From an uncultured Butyrivibrio sp. (GTDB taxonomy: Bacteria; Bacillota; Clostridia; Lachnospirales; Lachnospiraceae), in the NCBI GenBank assembly GCA_910577605.1, contig CAJTON010000038.1, positions 3,390-10,175 on the forward strand: DNA of 6,786 nucleotides. The letters are read 5' to 3'. Under the pieces are notes generated by a model. It was not told the origin of the DNA. It saw only the letters and a list, made by a program, of their open reading frames with translations, and made no database searches. Below are positions 1 through 4,939 of the stretch, one piece after another; the first letter of the stretch is position 1; the number at the start of each line of letters is the position of its first letter. Position numbers and translations under genes: made by a program.

Positions 1-99
1 CATTACGCCCGCCGGAATTATCATTATCCCTGTGGAAGTAAGCAGATCCTTGCCTACCACCATTCCCTCTTCAAGATCGTAAATAAATACCTCTTTCAA
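1..99 (-). CDS. N-terminal fragment of a host protein, possibly HD-domain phosphohydrolase-like (runs off left edge)
   Basis: An open frame starts at a TTG codon (97-99) and stays open for 33 codons to the left edge. GAGGTG stands about 8 nt before the TTG, which decides this start. The peptide begins MKEVFIYDLEEGMVV and continues with a GKDL...G...IPAG pattern. I recall this 'EGMVLaeDv...G.lLlp.G' pattern from the N-termini of HD/HD-GYP-type phosphohydrolases and related Clostridia signalling proteins, but 33 residues cannot prove the family and no catalytic domain is in view. The HAD gene ends 12 nt upstream, so the two probably share one transcript. The frame reading ...EVFT that ends at 96 overlaps this start and is not a gene. 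Confidence 0.6.
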   Translation of the reverse strand, partial: MKEVFIYDLEEGMVVGKDLLTSTGIMIIPAGVM

Positions 100-111
100 G
101 TAAACACCTCG

Positions 112-756
112 CTAACATACGGCAAACCGGAGTATATCCTCCGCATTTTCCGCAATATAATCGGCTCCAGCCTCAAGAAGCTCAAGCCGGCTTCCGTATC
201 CGTACAGAACCCCGACCGAGGCCGTCCCGTTTTTTTTCGCGCCTTCAATATCAAAACGCCTGTCACCCACCATAAGTATCCTATTCGCGTCCGCCCCGCT
301 ATGCTCAACGGCGCGCCTTATTATCACATCCTTGCCGCTGTCCTTCCCGTGCATCGAACTGCCCGACACATAATCAAAATATCGGGAGAGTCCGAATTTA
401 TCGAGAATCCTTACCGTATACTCGGCAGGCTTTGAAGTTGCAACATAAAGTCCGCGTCCTCTCTCCTTCAGCTCTGCCAGCACCTCTTCAATTCCCTCGT
501 ACACTCTGTTCTCGAAAATACCCTTTTCAGAAAAATATTCTCTGTAATAAGCAACCGCTTTTTCTGCGTCACTCTCCGAAAATCCGCAGAAATCCATAAA
601 CGAATGAAGCAGCGGCGGACCGACAAAGCTATACAGTTCATCCCGATCCGCCTCAATTCCGAAGCGTTTAAGCGCATAGACAACCGAATTGACTATGCCC
701 TCTCCGGAATCCGTCAGCGTCCCGTCCAAATCAAAAAAAATATAATCGTATCCCAT
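112..756 (-). CDS. HAD-superfamily hydrolase, phosphoglycolate phosphatase-like (subfamily IA)
   Basis: This is a 214-residue HAD phosphatase, a normal length for the Gph/5'-nucleotidase-like group. All four motifs are visible. Motif I is DLDGTLTDS (residues 9-17), with nucleophile D9 and acid/base D11. Motif II is ATS (S108), motif III is K142, and motif IV is GDRRFD (D165, D169). A helical cap lies between about residues 18 and 85, as in subfamily IA. Such enzymes remove phosphate from small phosphorylated metabolites in the cytoplasm; the substrate cannot be read from sequence. The ATG at 756 is chosen because the protein fold begins there and GGACGG lies just upstream. The frame stays open to 912, but the extra 52 residues are unlike the family and cross the promoter. 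It is probably a host gene, co-transcribed with the partial gene to its left. Confidence 0.93.
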   Translation of the reverse strand: MGYDYIFFDLDGTLTDSGEGIVNSVVYALKRFGIEADRDELYSFVGPPLLHSFMDFCGFSESDAEKAVAYYREYFSEKGIFENRVYEGIEEVLAELKERGRGLYVATSKPAEYTVRILDKFGLSRYFDYVSGSSMHGKDSGKDVIIRRAVEHSGADANRILMVGDRRFDIEGAKKNGTASVGVLYGYGSRLELLEAGADYIAENAEDILRFAVC

Positions 757-765
757 AATCCGTCC

Positions 766-809
766 AGAAATAAAAAGGTTAATATGTAATATCATATCAC
801 ATATTAACC
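766..809 (-). terminator. 11-bp-arm inverted repeat followed by a T run: operator or read-through terminator
   Basis: Arms GGTTAATATGT and ACATATTAACC (777-787 and 799-809) are perfectly complementary around an 11-nt loop. On the minus strand the second arm is followed by TTTTTATTT (768-776). A transcript arriving from int would contain both arms and could form a terminator-like hairpin. A transcript from the local promoter starts inside the second arm and would escape. The stem is AT-rich, so termination may be weak. A repressor operator covering the -10 box is the main alternative. Confidence 0.5.
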
Positions 810-819
810 CACGGTTCAA
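791..819 (-). promoter_or_regulatory. Sigma-A-type promoter of the HAD gene
   Basis: On the minus strand a -35 box TTGAAC (814-819) and a -10 box TATGAT (791-796) are separated by exactly 17 nt. Transcription would start near 784, giving a leader of about 28 nt before the ATG at 756. The -10 box lies in the loop of a perfect inverted repeat (777-809), so a repressor bound to that dyad would block it. No start-site data are available. Confidence 0.6.
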
Positions 820-825
820 TCCATA

Positions 826-843
826 TTTGCGCAATTGCGCAAA
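826..843. promoter_or_regulatory. 18-bp perfect palindrome, candidate regulator binding site
   Basis: TTTGCGCAATTGCGCAAA reads the same on both strands and consists of two tandem copies of the self-complementary octamer TTGCGCAA. It lies 6 nt upstream of the -35 box of the HAD promoter, centred about 50 nt before the predicted start, a position typical of an activator site. It could also be a site on the host side of the element junction. I do not recognise the regulator. Confidence 0.45.
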
Positions 844-958
844 CGGCATCCTGCCCGCTACAAAAGATACGGCGTTATCTGGTACACGAAATAAACTATC
901 CCATTTTAACACTAAAATTGTCGAAATCCTTGATTTTGTTAGGTTTTATTTTTAAATT
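844..958. other. Probable host/element junction (attachment region, core not located)
   Basis: No gene is visible between the palindrome and the 3' end of the integrase. In prophages the attachment site commonly lies just beyond int, so the junction is expected here, with AT-rich element-like sequence on the int side. A short inverted repeat, AAATC-CTT-GATTT (924-936), and a second one, TTTTA-ACAC-TAAAA (904-917), could be core-type binding sites, but neither is convincing. The matching copy at the other end of the element is outside the window, so no core can be called. I see no tRNA gene here. Confidence 0.4.
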
Positions 959-986
959 GACGCCATTACTACACCATTTTACACCA
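959..986 (-). repeat. Three phased TGGYGT direct repeats at the 3' end of int (possible integrase arm sites)
   Basis: On the minus strand TGGTGTA (980-986), TGGTGTA (970-976) and TGGCGTC (959-965) are spaced 10 and 11 bp apart, which puts them on one face of the helix. They span the stop codon of the integrase and the sequence after it. Tyrosine integrases with an N-terminal arm-binding domain, as here, bind short direct repeats flanking the core site, so arm sites are a reasonable reading. Binding is not shown. Confidence 0.45.
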
Positions 987-2169
987 CTTTAGCCTTGAAT
1001 TTGACAATATTTGAATCGCTTGGATTTACGATTTTTTCAATGTCCGTAGCTGATTTGTCGTCTGTGACATGAGTATATAAATCCATTGTCATTTTGAGGC
1101 TTGCATGACCTAAGAAACTCTGTACCACTTTTGCCTCTACGTTATTTTCAAAGCATCGCGTAGCAAACGTATGTCGGAATGTATGCCCGCTGAAAATCTC
1201 AAATTGAGCGTCGAATGGTCTTGTTAAATTTATCTGTCTGATTACCGCTCTTATTGCGTCCGAAAATAACTGCGAATTAAGAGGTGTATTAAATTTTGTC
1301 ACAAACAGATAGTCATTCTGCTGCTTCGGTCTTTTTTGAGATATAACACCCTTCAGTTTAATTTGTTCCTCAAGATAATGCCTACATACGCTATTAATTG
1401 GCACCTTGCGATAGCTCTGCTTGGTCTTGGGCGGTTCAATATGGAACTCTTTTCTCGTATCTGTCAAATATTTCTGATAGACAAGCGTTTTATTCACATC
1501 AATAAATCCATTCTCAAGGTCAATGTCCGCCAACTGTAAAGCGAATAATTCTCCCGGACGCAATCCTGTGTTCAGTGCCACATTGAACAGATTATCATAA
1601 AAAGTATTCCTGCAATAATCCAAAAATGTATTTTGCTCTTCCAATGTCAGAGCTTTAGCCTTAATTTCCTTGTCCGCCCGCAGTTTTATTCCGCTCACCG
1701 GGTTATTAATTATAAGATTATCCTCAACGGCTCTTTGCAACATATCACGGAGCATAACTTTTATCTTGCTTTGCCGCTCATAAGCGTAATTGGCATCGGC
1801 GGCCCTATCAATAAGCTGCTGAACATCTGATTTTACAAGAGAATTTATATTTCGGCAGCCCAAATAAGGAGAAATATTTTTATTGTAAATATGTGTATAT
1901 TCTCTTTTTGTATTTGGCCTTACACTTTTATCCTTGTAAATCTCCATCCAACGACTAAACCACTTATCAAGCGTAATTTCCGTCTTTATAGCTGTAAAAT
2001 TTTCATTTCCCGCCATTGCCTCAGCTAACTGCTTCCTCAAATCTCTTACATTTTTGCCATAGATAGTTTTCCTATGCCCCCATCTATCGGTATATCTGGC
2101 TTGGTATCGCCCGTCTTTTCTTTGGCTTAACCCAATACCTAACTCCTTTCCGTGTAAATCTTTTCCCAT
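979..2169 (-). CDS. int: Tyrosine site-specific integrase (Tn916/phage type)
   Basis: The enzyme catalyses integration and excision of the element by strand exchange between attP and attB. Its 396 residues show three parts. An N-terminal arm-type DNA-binding domain covers about residues 5-50 (GIGLSQRKDGRYQARYTD). A SAM-like core-binding domain covers about 65-165, and a catalytic domain about 172-375. The catalytic set is complete: R204 in TGLRPGE, K250, H329 and R332 in HTFRHTFATR, H355 in GHASL, and nucleophile Y365 in DLYTHV. The ATG at 2169 is preferred over an in-frame TTG at 2175, because AAAGGAG (2179-2185) lies 9 nt before the ATG but only 3 nt before the TTG. The gene has its own promoter in the gap after xis. 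It is the last gene of the element before the host junction. Confidence 0.96.
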   Translation of the reverse strand: MGKDLHGKELGIGLSQRKDGRYQARYTDRWGHRKTIYGKNVRDLRKQLAEAMAGNENFTAIKTEITLDKWFSRWMEIYKDKSVRPNTKREYTHIYNKNISPYLGCRNINSLVKSDVQQLIDRAADANYAYERQSKIKVMLRDMLQRAVEDNLIINNPVSGIKLRADKEIKAKALTLEEQNTFLDYCRNTFYDNLFNVALNTGLRPGELFALQLADIDLENGFIDVNKTLVYQKYLTDTRKEFHIEPPKTKQSYRKVPINSVCRHYLEEQIKLKGVISQKRPKQQNDYLFVTKFNTPLNSQLFSDAIRAVIRQINLTRPFDAQFEIFSGHTFRHTFATRCFENNVEAKVVQSFLGHASLKMTMDLYTHVTDDKSATDIEKIVNPSDSNIVKFKAKVV

Positions 2170-2216
2170 TGGCAAAATCTCCTTTCTGTGTAAGAAAAGA
2201 GCTTTGATACAGCCAT

Positions 2217-2245
2217 ATTATACTATAAAAAGGCTCATCTCACAA
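2217..2245 (-). promoter_or_regulatory. Candidate integrase promoter
   Basis: In the 102-nt gap between xis and int, TTGTGA (2240-2245) and TATAAT (2217-2222, a consensus -10) are 17 nt apart on the minus strand. The predicted start near 2210 gives a leader of about 40 nt that ends in the AAAGGAG site. This would let int be expressed without xis, as needed to integrate or to keep the lysogenic state. Confidence 0.6.
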
Positions 2246-2271
2246 CAAAACTATTATTATTTATCAAATCT

Positions 2272-2475
2272 TTATATTTCGTTTACTCTGTCTAGGTATC
2301 TCTCAAACTCTTTTCGTTTAATGACTTTTCGATTACCTATGTATAATACGAACGGGCAGCTTGGATTGTCTGCTAAACTGCGAAGCTTATTAATTCCTAT
2401 ATTGCTATATACCGCCGCCTCTTCAAAAGTTAAATTAAGTTTGTCCTTTATTTCAACTTCCGTTATCTTTTTCAT
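2272..2475 (-). CDS. xis: Excisionase, Tn916 Xis-like
   Basis: This is a 67-residue basic protein of the Tn916-type excisionase family. These are winged-helix architectural proteins that bind next to the recombination site and turn integrase toward excision. Diagnostic features are LTFEEAAVYSNIGINKLRSL (about residues 14-33), the recognition part, followed by LYIGNRKVIKRKEFERYLD near the C-terminus. Its position directly before int, in the same direction, fits the classical xis-int order. The ATG at 2475 has AAAGGAG 5 nt upstream. The frame is open to 2526, but those extra codons would cover the hairpin and the ribosome binding site. A GAAA-loop hairpin precedes the ribosome binding site and may affect translation. 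Confidence 0.9.
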   Translation of the reverse strand: MKKITEVEIKDKLNLTFEEAAVYSNIGINKLRSLADNPSCPFVLYIGNRKVIKRKEFERYLDRVNEI

Positions 2476-2489
2476 TCTATCTCCTTTCT

Positions 2490-2509
2490 GCGGGAGCTTT
2501 CGCCCCCGC
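2490..2509 (-). promoter_or_regulatory. GC-rich hairpin with GAAA tetraloop in front of the xis ribosome binding site
   Basis: On the minus strand GCGGGGGC and GCTCCCGC pair over 8 bp (one G-T) around a GAAA loop. The 3' arm ends 4 nt before AAGGAG of xis. No T run follows, so it is not an intrinsic terminator. A similar CCCGC-RGAAAGGA arrangement precedes the gene starting at 3574. It may be an RNA stabiliser or translation control element, for instance protecting a processed 5' end. Confidence 0.5.
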
Positions 2510-2522
2510 TGCCCTGCCTGCC

Positions 2523-2651
2523 TCATTGCTCATGTGATATAAAAATTTTGTGAACAAGCTTAAATATGTTGACTATTTTATAAAATCGTATATGTGGAAA
2601 CTCTCTCATTCCGTCCATGCAATCCATGTTGTAGTAGCCAAAATCAAGCAT
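2523..2651 (-). pseudogene. 5' stub of a DNA methyltransferase gene
   Basis: An ATG at 2651 overlaps the stop of the MazG-like gene (AATGCTTGA) and has GAGG 6 nt upstream. The first residues, MLDFGYYNMDCMDGMREFP, match the start I know for DNA N4/N6 methyltransferases of the DPPY type (pattern 'YNxDCMEGMKEFPD...', where the next stretch leads to the DPPY motif). After about residue 19 the similarity ends: the frame reads on in AT-rich sequence to a TGA at 2523-2525, giving only 42 residues and no DPPY or SAM-binding motif. I infer that a full methyltransferase once followed the MazG gene and was cut, probably when the int/xis module was joined at about 2594. A true short coupled peptide is possible but less likely. 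Confidence 0.6.
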
Positions 2652-3216
2652 TCCTTACCTCGTTCTTTGTATTTTCTAACCGCTGCGCAAGCCGTTTTAC
2701 TTTATCTCCTATAATCTCGCAAAGCTTCTCCTCGCAGCACCCACCGTCGTATATCATAATGAGCTGAGCAAGCATGATAATTACATCTGAGATTTCCTCG
2801 TATATGTCCTGTCGCCTTTTTTCAAGGTTATACTCTTCCGGGTTGTTTTCGGCTCTGCGGAATTTGAACAAAGCCTTTGTAAGCTCGCTCATTTCCTCAA
2901 TCGCCATGTCTGTTTGCGCCGCTGCCCCGTAGGTATCTACCGCTTTGTTGAGGATATGCGGTTTCAGGGCAGCAACGAAACCAAGGGCTTTGTTGGTTTC
3001 TGACAGTACAAAGATATTTTCTTTGTGCTCCTTTTCGTCAGCGGTGGGATTCGTTTTCATGAAATCCTCAATAACCCGTATACGCTGCTGATTCTCCTCT
3101 ATATGTGTCTGTATCGCTTTAGTAGATTCATCGTAATACATTAAATTCTCCTTCCCTTGCTGACATATCCGGCATTCATCGCAGCTCTGCTCTATTCCCA
3201 AGATACATTTACTCAT
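2644..3216 (-). CDS. MazG-like nucleoside triphosphate pyrophosphohydrolase with Cys-rich N-terminus
   Basis: The C-terminal half carries the metal-binding pattern of all-alpha NTP pyrophosphohydrolases: EEMSE (E108, E111) and, 30 residues on, EEISD (E141, D144), inside a predicted four-helix arrangement. Such enzymes split (d)NTPs to monophosphate and pyrophosphate, and phages use them to clean or adjust the nucleotide pool. The substrate here is unknown. The 190-aa form starts at ATG 3216 behind AGGGGGTGA and overlaps the previous gene by 8 nt (ATGAGTAA). Its first 25 residues hold C4, C12, C15 and C18, a possible metal site. A second in-frame ATG at 3141 has an even better site (GGGAAGGAG, 6 nt before) and would give a 165-aa form without the cysteines. 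Residues about 30-90 are helical and unassigned. Stop overlaps the methyltransferase stub. Confidence 0.8.
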   Translation of the reverse strand: MSKCILGIEQSCDECRICQQGKENLMYYDESTKAIQTHIEENQQRIRVIEDFMKTNPTADEKEHKENIFVLSETNKALGFVAALKPHILNKAVDTYGAAAQTDMAIEEMSELTKALFKFRRAENNPEEYNLEKRRQDIYEEISDVIIMLAQLIMIYDGGCCEEKLCEIIGDKVKRLAQRLENTKNEVRNA

Positions 3217-3574
3217 CAGATTCACCCCCTGATTTTTCAAGACCACTCCAATCTATCGCCTGCCCGCAGGAGGGACAGTGGTCATATTTTTCATAGTCAA
3301 TTTCATAGCTTTTGCCACAGTTCGGACAGTCGTACATATCGTAGATTATCCTGCCTTCAGCATCGGACCCGTCGCCCCATATTCCGGGTATCTTCGCCTT
3401 CTGCTTTTCCACAGCCTCCCGGCATTGCTCTACTGTGCCGATTGAACGGTACTGATGGATTTGCTTAAGAGCATCAATCGCCACATTTAAACATTCCGTC
3501 CTATTCCCGAATATGCCGTTATGTAATTTTTCCTGAAAAAATTCTAAATCTTCAATCGCTTCATTCTCCGTCAT
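3209..3574 (-). CDS. Phage zinc-ribbon protein of unknown function
   Basis: The 121-residue protein has two parts. An N-terminal helical stretch (about 1-60), with a pattern like MTxxEAI...L...A..ALKQI, is common at the start of small Firmicutes phage proteins. A C-terminal zinc ribbon has C83-P-N-C86 and C100-P-S-C103 followed by GQAIDW, the usual ending of these proteins. Function is unknown; nucleic-acid or protein binding through the zinc site is only an inference. The ATG at 3574 has AAAGGA 6-7 nt upstream. The gene overlaps the MazG-like gene by 8 nt, so translation is probably coupled, and it starts 25 nt after the DUF5131 gene. Confidence 0.8.
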   Translation of the reverse strand: MTENEAIEDLEFFQEKLHNGIFGNRTECLNVAIDALKQIHQYRSIGTVEQCREAVEKQKAKIPGIWGDGSDAEGRIIYDMYDCPNCGKSYEIDYEKYDHCPSCGQAIDWSGLEKSGGESDE

Positions 3575-3588
3575 TTTTGTTCCTTTCC

Positions 3589-3608
3589 GCGGGGGATTTT
3601 TAGCCCGC
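3589..3608 (-). promoter_or_regulatory. Hairpin between the DUF5131 stop and the next ribosome binding site
   Basis: On the minus strand GCGGG (3604-3608) pairs with CCCGC (3589-3593) around a 10-nt loop that includes part of the DUF5131 stop codon. GGAAAGGA follows directly and serves the gene starting at 3574. The layout resembles the stronger hairpin in front of xis: a GCGGG/CCCGC stem, then RGAAAGGA. There is no T run, so it is not an obvious terminator. Confidence 0.4.
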
Positions 3609-4388
3609 TGTCGTGCCTTTCAACTTCTCTGGAAATTCCTGTATCAACGGTTCTCCCCATGTATCTGCAAGGCTAGATTTCATAAACATCGGTATGTCAT
3701 ATTTCCTGCACTCTTCCAACAGGCTTTCAATCCACGATTTCTCCGGGATAACCTTATCTTTTCTATTTCCGGTCTCAGCGCCTACGATAACCCATTCCGG
3801 TTTAGGTGCATCTTCGTCCATCGGTCCCAGGTCCTCCATAATCGGCTCTACTGACAGAAACCAGTGGAATTTCTTTTCTGTAAACCAGGTGTATCTATCT
3901 TCCAGTTTAGTCACAGTGCTACCAAACCAGAAGTTATCAGCCCACGGAAGTCGCCTATCCTTTTCCAGTTCAATATATCTCCCCGGATTCTTCGTTAAGA
4001 AAATATAATTGTGCTGTGGCGCCCTTTTACAAGCCGCAAACACTTCTTCAATCCAACTCTCCGGTACCCACTTCCCGAACAAATCAGCCATAGAGCAGAC
4101 AAAGATATTTCTGCCTTTCTTGCCTATGTAATCACTCAATCTATATTTGTATAAAGTCGGTTCAAATCCAAACGGATATGCGGCGGCTACGGCATTTCCA
4201 CTTTTTGTTTCGTGACACATAGGAGCAGTTAAAATATGATTTATCCCCATTCTGTGTTTTGACGTTCCGTATTTCATTCCACCAAAACGTTCCGCAATTC
4301 CTCTCGCATAGCAGTATTCGCACCCGTGCAGACAACCTGTAACCGGATTCCATGTGCTGTCGCACCAATCTATTTTTGTTTTATTCAT
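3600..4388 (-). CDS. DUF5131 family protein (phage Gp37/Gp68), radical-SAM-like
   Basis: The 262-residue protein matches the phage Gp37/Gp68 family (DUF5131). It begins KIDWCDSTWNPVTGC and carries CLHGCEYCYAR, a CxxxCxxC set (C19, C23, C26) like that which holds the 4Fe-4S cluster in radical SAM enzymes. Further family landmarks are IFVCSMADLFG (about 94-104), IFLTKNPGRY, WFGSTV, LSVEPIMEDL (about 178-187), WVIVGAETG (about 199-207) and PMFMKSS near the end. These fit a barrel-like enzyme. The reaction is not established to my knowledge; nucleic acid modification or repair is only a guess. The ATG at 4388 has GGGAGG 7 nt upstream. Length and motifs appear complete. Confidence 0.9.
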   Translation of the reverse strand: MNKTKIDWCDSTWNPVTGCLHGCEYCYARGIAERFGGMKYGTSKHRMGINHILTAPMCHETKSGNAVAAAYPFGFEPTLYKYRLSDYIGKKGRNIFVCSMADLFGKWVPESWIEEVFAACKRAPQHNYIFLTKNPGRYIELEKDRRLPWADNFWFGSTVTKLEDRYTWFTEKKFHWFLSVEPIMEDLGPMDEDAPKPEWVIVGAETGNRKDKVIPEKSWIESLLEECRKYDIPMFMKSSLADTWGEPLIQEFPEKLKGTTAG

Positions 4389-4401
4389 TCCGCTGCCTCC
4401 C

Positions 4402-4641
4402 TCAGATTCTTACCCTGCATTCGGGGCAGACCGCTATCGGCTTAATCCTGTACCTGCCTACGATTCCCTCGTCAAATATCCCTCCGGCATCGGGGTGTAT
4501 GATATACGGAAACAAATAGATATGTCCGTTTACACACCGGCGCTGTTCGGCACTATGGGCTTTTATGGCGTCTTTTTCCTGTGCCGCTGCCGCGCTGTTT
4601 TTAAGCCCCGAAAGCCATTCGCTGTTATTTGTATCAATCAT
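4402..4641 (-). CDS. Small Cys/His protein, unknown function (possible zinc-binding)
   Basis: The 79-residue protein has no family I recognise. Residues 1-33 are hydrophilic and helical with an alanine run. Residues 36-79 carry C36-V-N-G-H40 and a C-terminal C72-P-E-C75, which could form one zinc site across a middle region with IYLFPYIIHP. The ATG at 4641 follows the DUF4406 stop after one base, with GGAGG 6 nt upstream inside the end of that gene, so translation is probably coupled. An in-frame start 15 nt further up lacks such a site. The DUF5131 gene begins 13 nt after its stop. Gene packing and the clear ribosome binding site argue that it is real. Confidence 0.7.
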   Translation of the reverse strand: MIDTNNSEWLSGLKNSAAAAQEKDAIKAHSAEQRRCVNGHIYLFPYIIHPDAGGIFDEGIVGRYRIKPIAVCPECRVRI

Positions 4642-4642
4642 T

Positions 4643-4939
4643 TCAGCCCTCCTCAAACCGTATATTCAGGTGTTTAGCAATGGCGTAGCCATATTCGCGG
4701 TTCGCGCCGGTGCTCTCACGCCATCCCTGTAACATATATACGGTGTCGCAGAAAGAAAGCATTGTCATGGCTATTGCCATGTACTCCTCATAGGTTGCTT
4801 CCGCTGGCATCATGCTGTTGACCGCTGCCGGATTGTAAACTATATAGCCCTGCTCCCTGAGTAAATCTGTAGCAGCACCGAAGCGGCGCATATAGTCGTC
4901 GTGTCCTGTTATGGGACCGCTTATGTATACTTTTTTCAC
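4643..4939 (-). CDS. DUF4406 protein, nucleoside 2-deoxyribosyltransferase-like
   Basis: The 98-residue protein begins MKKVYISGPITG, the signature of the DUF4406/nucleoside 2-deoxyribosyltransferase-like fold. It continues with GYIVYNPA (31-38), a central helix with EEYMAIAMTML, CDTVYMLQGW (64-73) and S77-G-A-N-R-E82-Y, which in related enzymes supplies the catalytic glutamate region. Relatives exchange or hydrolyse the base of deoxynucleosides or nucleotides; activity in phage DUF4406 proteins is inferred, not known. The start is GTG at 4939, because GGAGG lies 6 nt upstream and the family motif follows at once; the TTG at 4975 has no such support. It may be the first gene of the transcript from the promoter at 5059-5087, and could work on the same nucleotide pool as the MazG-like enzyme. 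Confidence 0.87.
   Translation of the reverse strand: MKKVYISGPITGHDDYMRRFGAATDLLREQGYIVYNPAAVNSMMPAEATYEEYMAIAMTMLSFCDTVYMLQGWRESTGANREYGYAIAKHLNIRFEEG

Noticed and set aside
811..820. T-arm-like GGTTCAATCC, suggesting a tRNA target for the integrase
   Set aside because: The flanking bases do not form a T stem, and no acceptor or anticodon arm is found nearby; the bases are part of the -35 region.
757..912. N-terminal extension of the HAD protein by 52 residues from a GTG at 912
   Set aside because: The extension crosses the promoter and both palindromes and is unlike the HAD family, whose fold begins at the ATG at 756.
2204..2542. Plus-strand 112-codon frame over xis
   Set aside because: It covers xis on the other strand, has no recognisable family pattern, and xis has a clear start site and family match.
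3613..4008. Plus-strand 131-codon frame
   Set aside because: It is antisense to the well-supported DUF5131 gene and has no family pattern.
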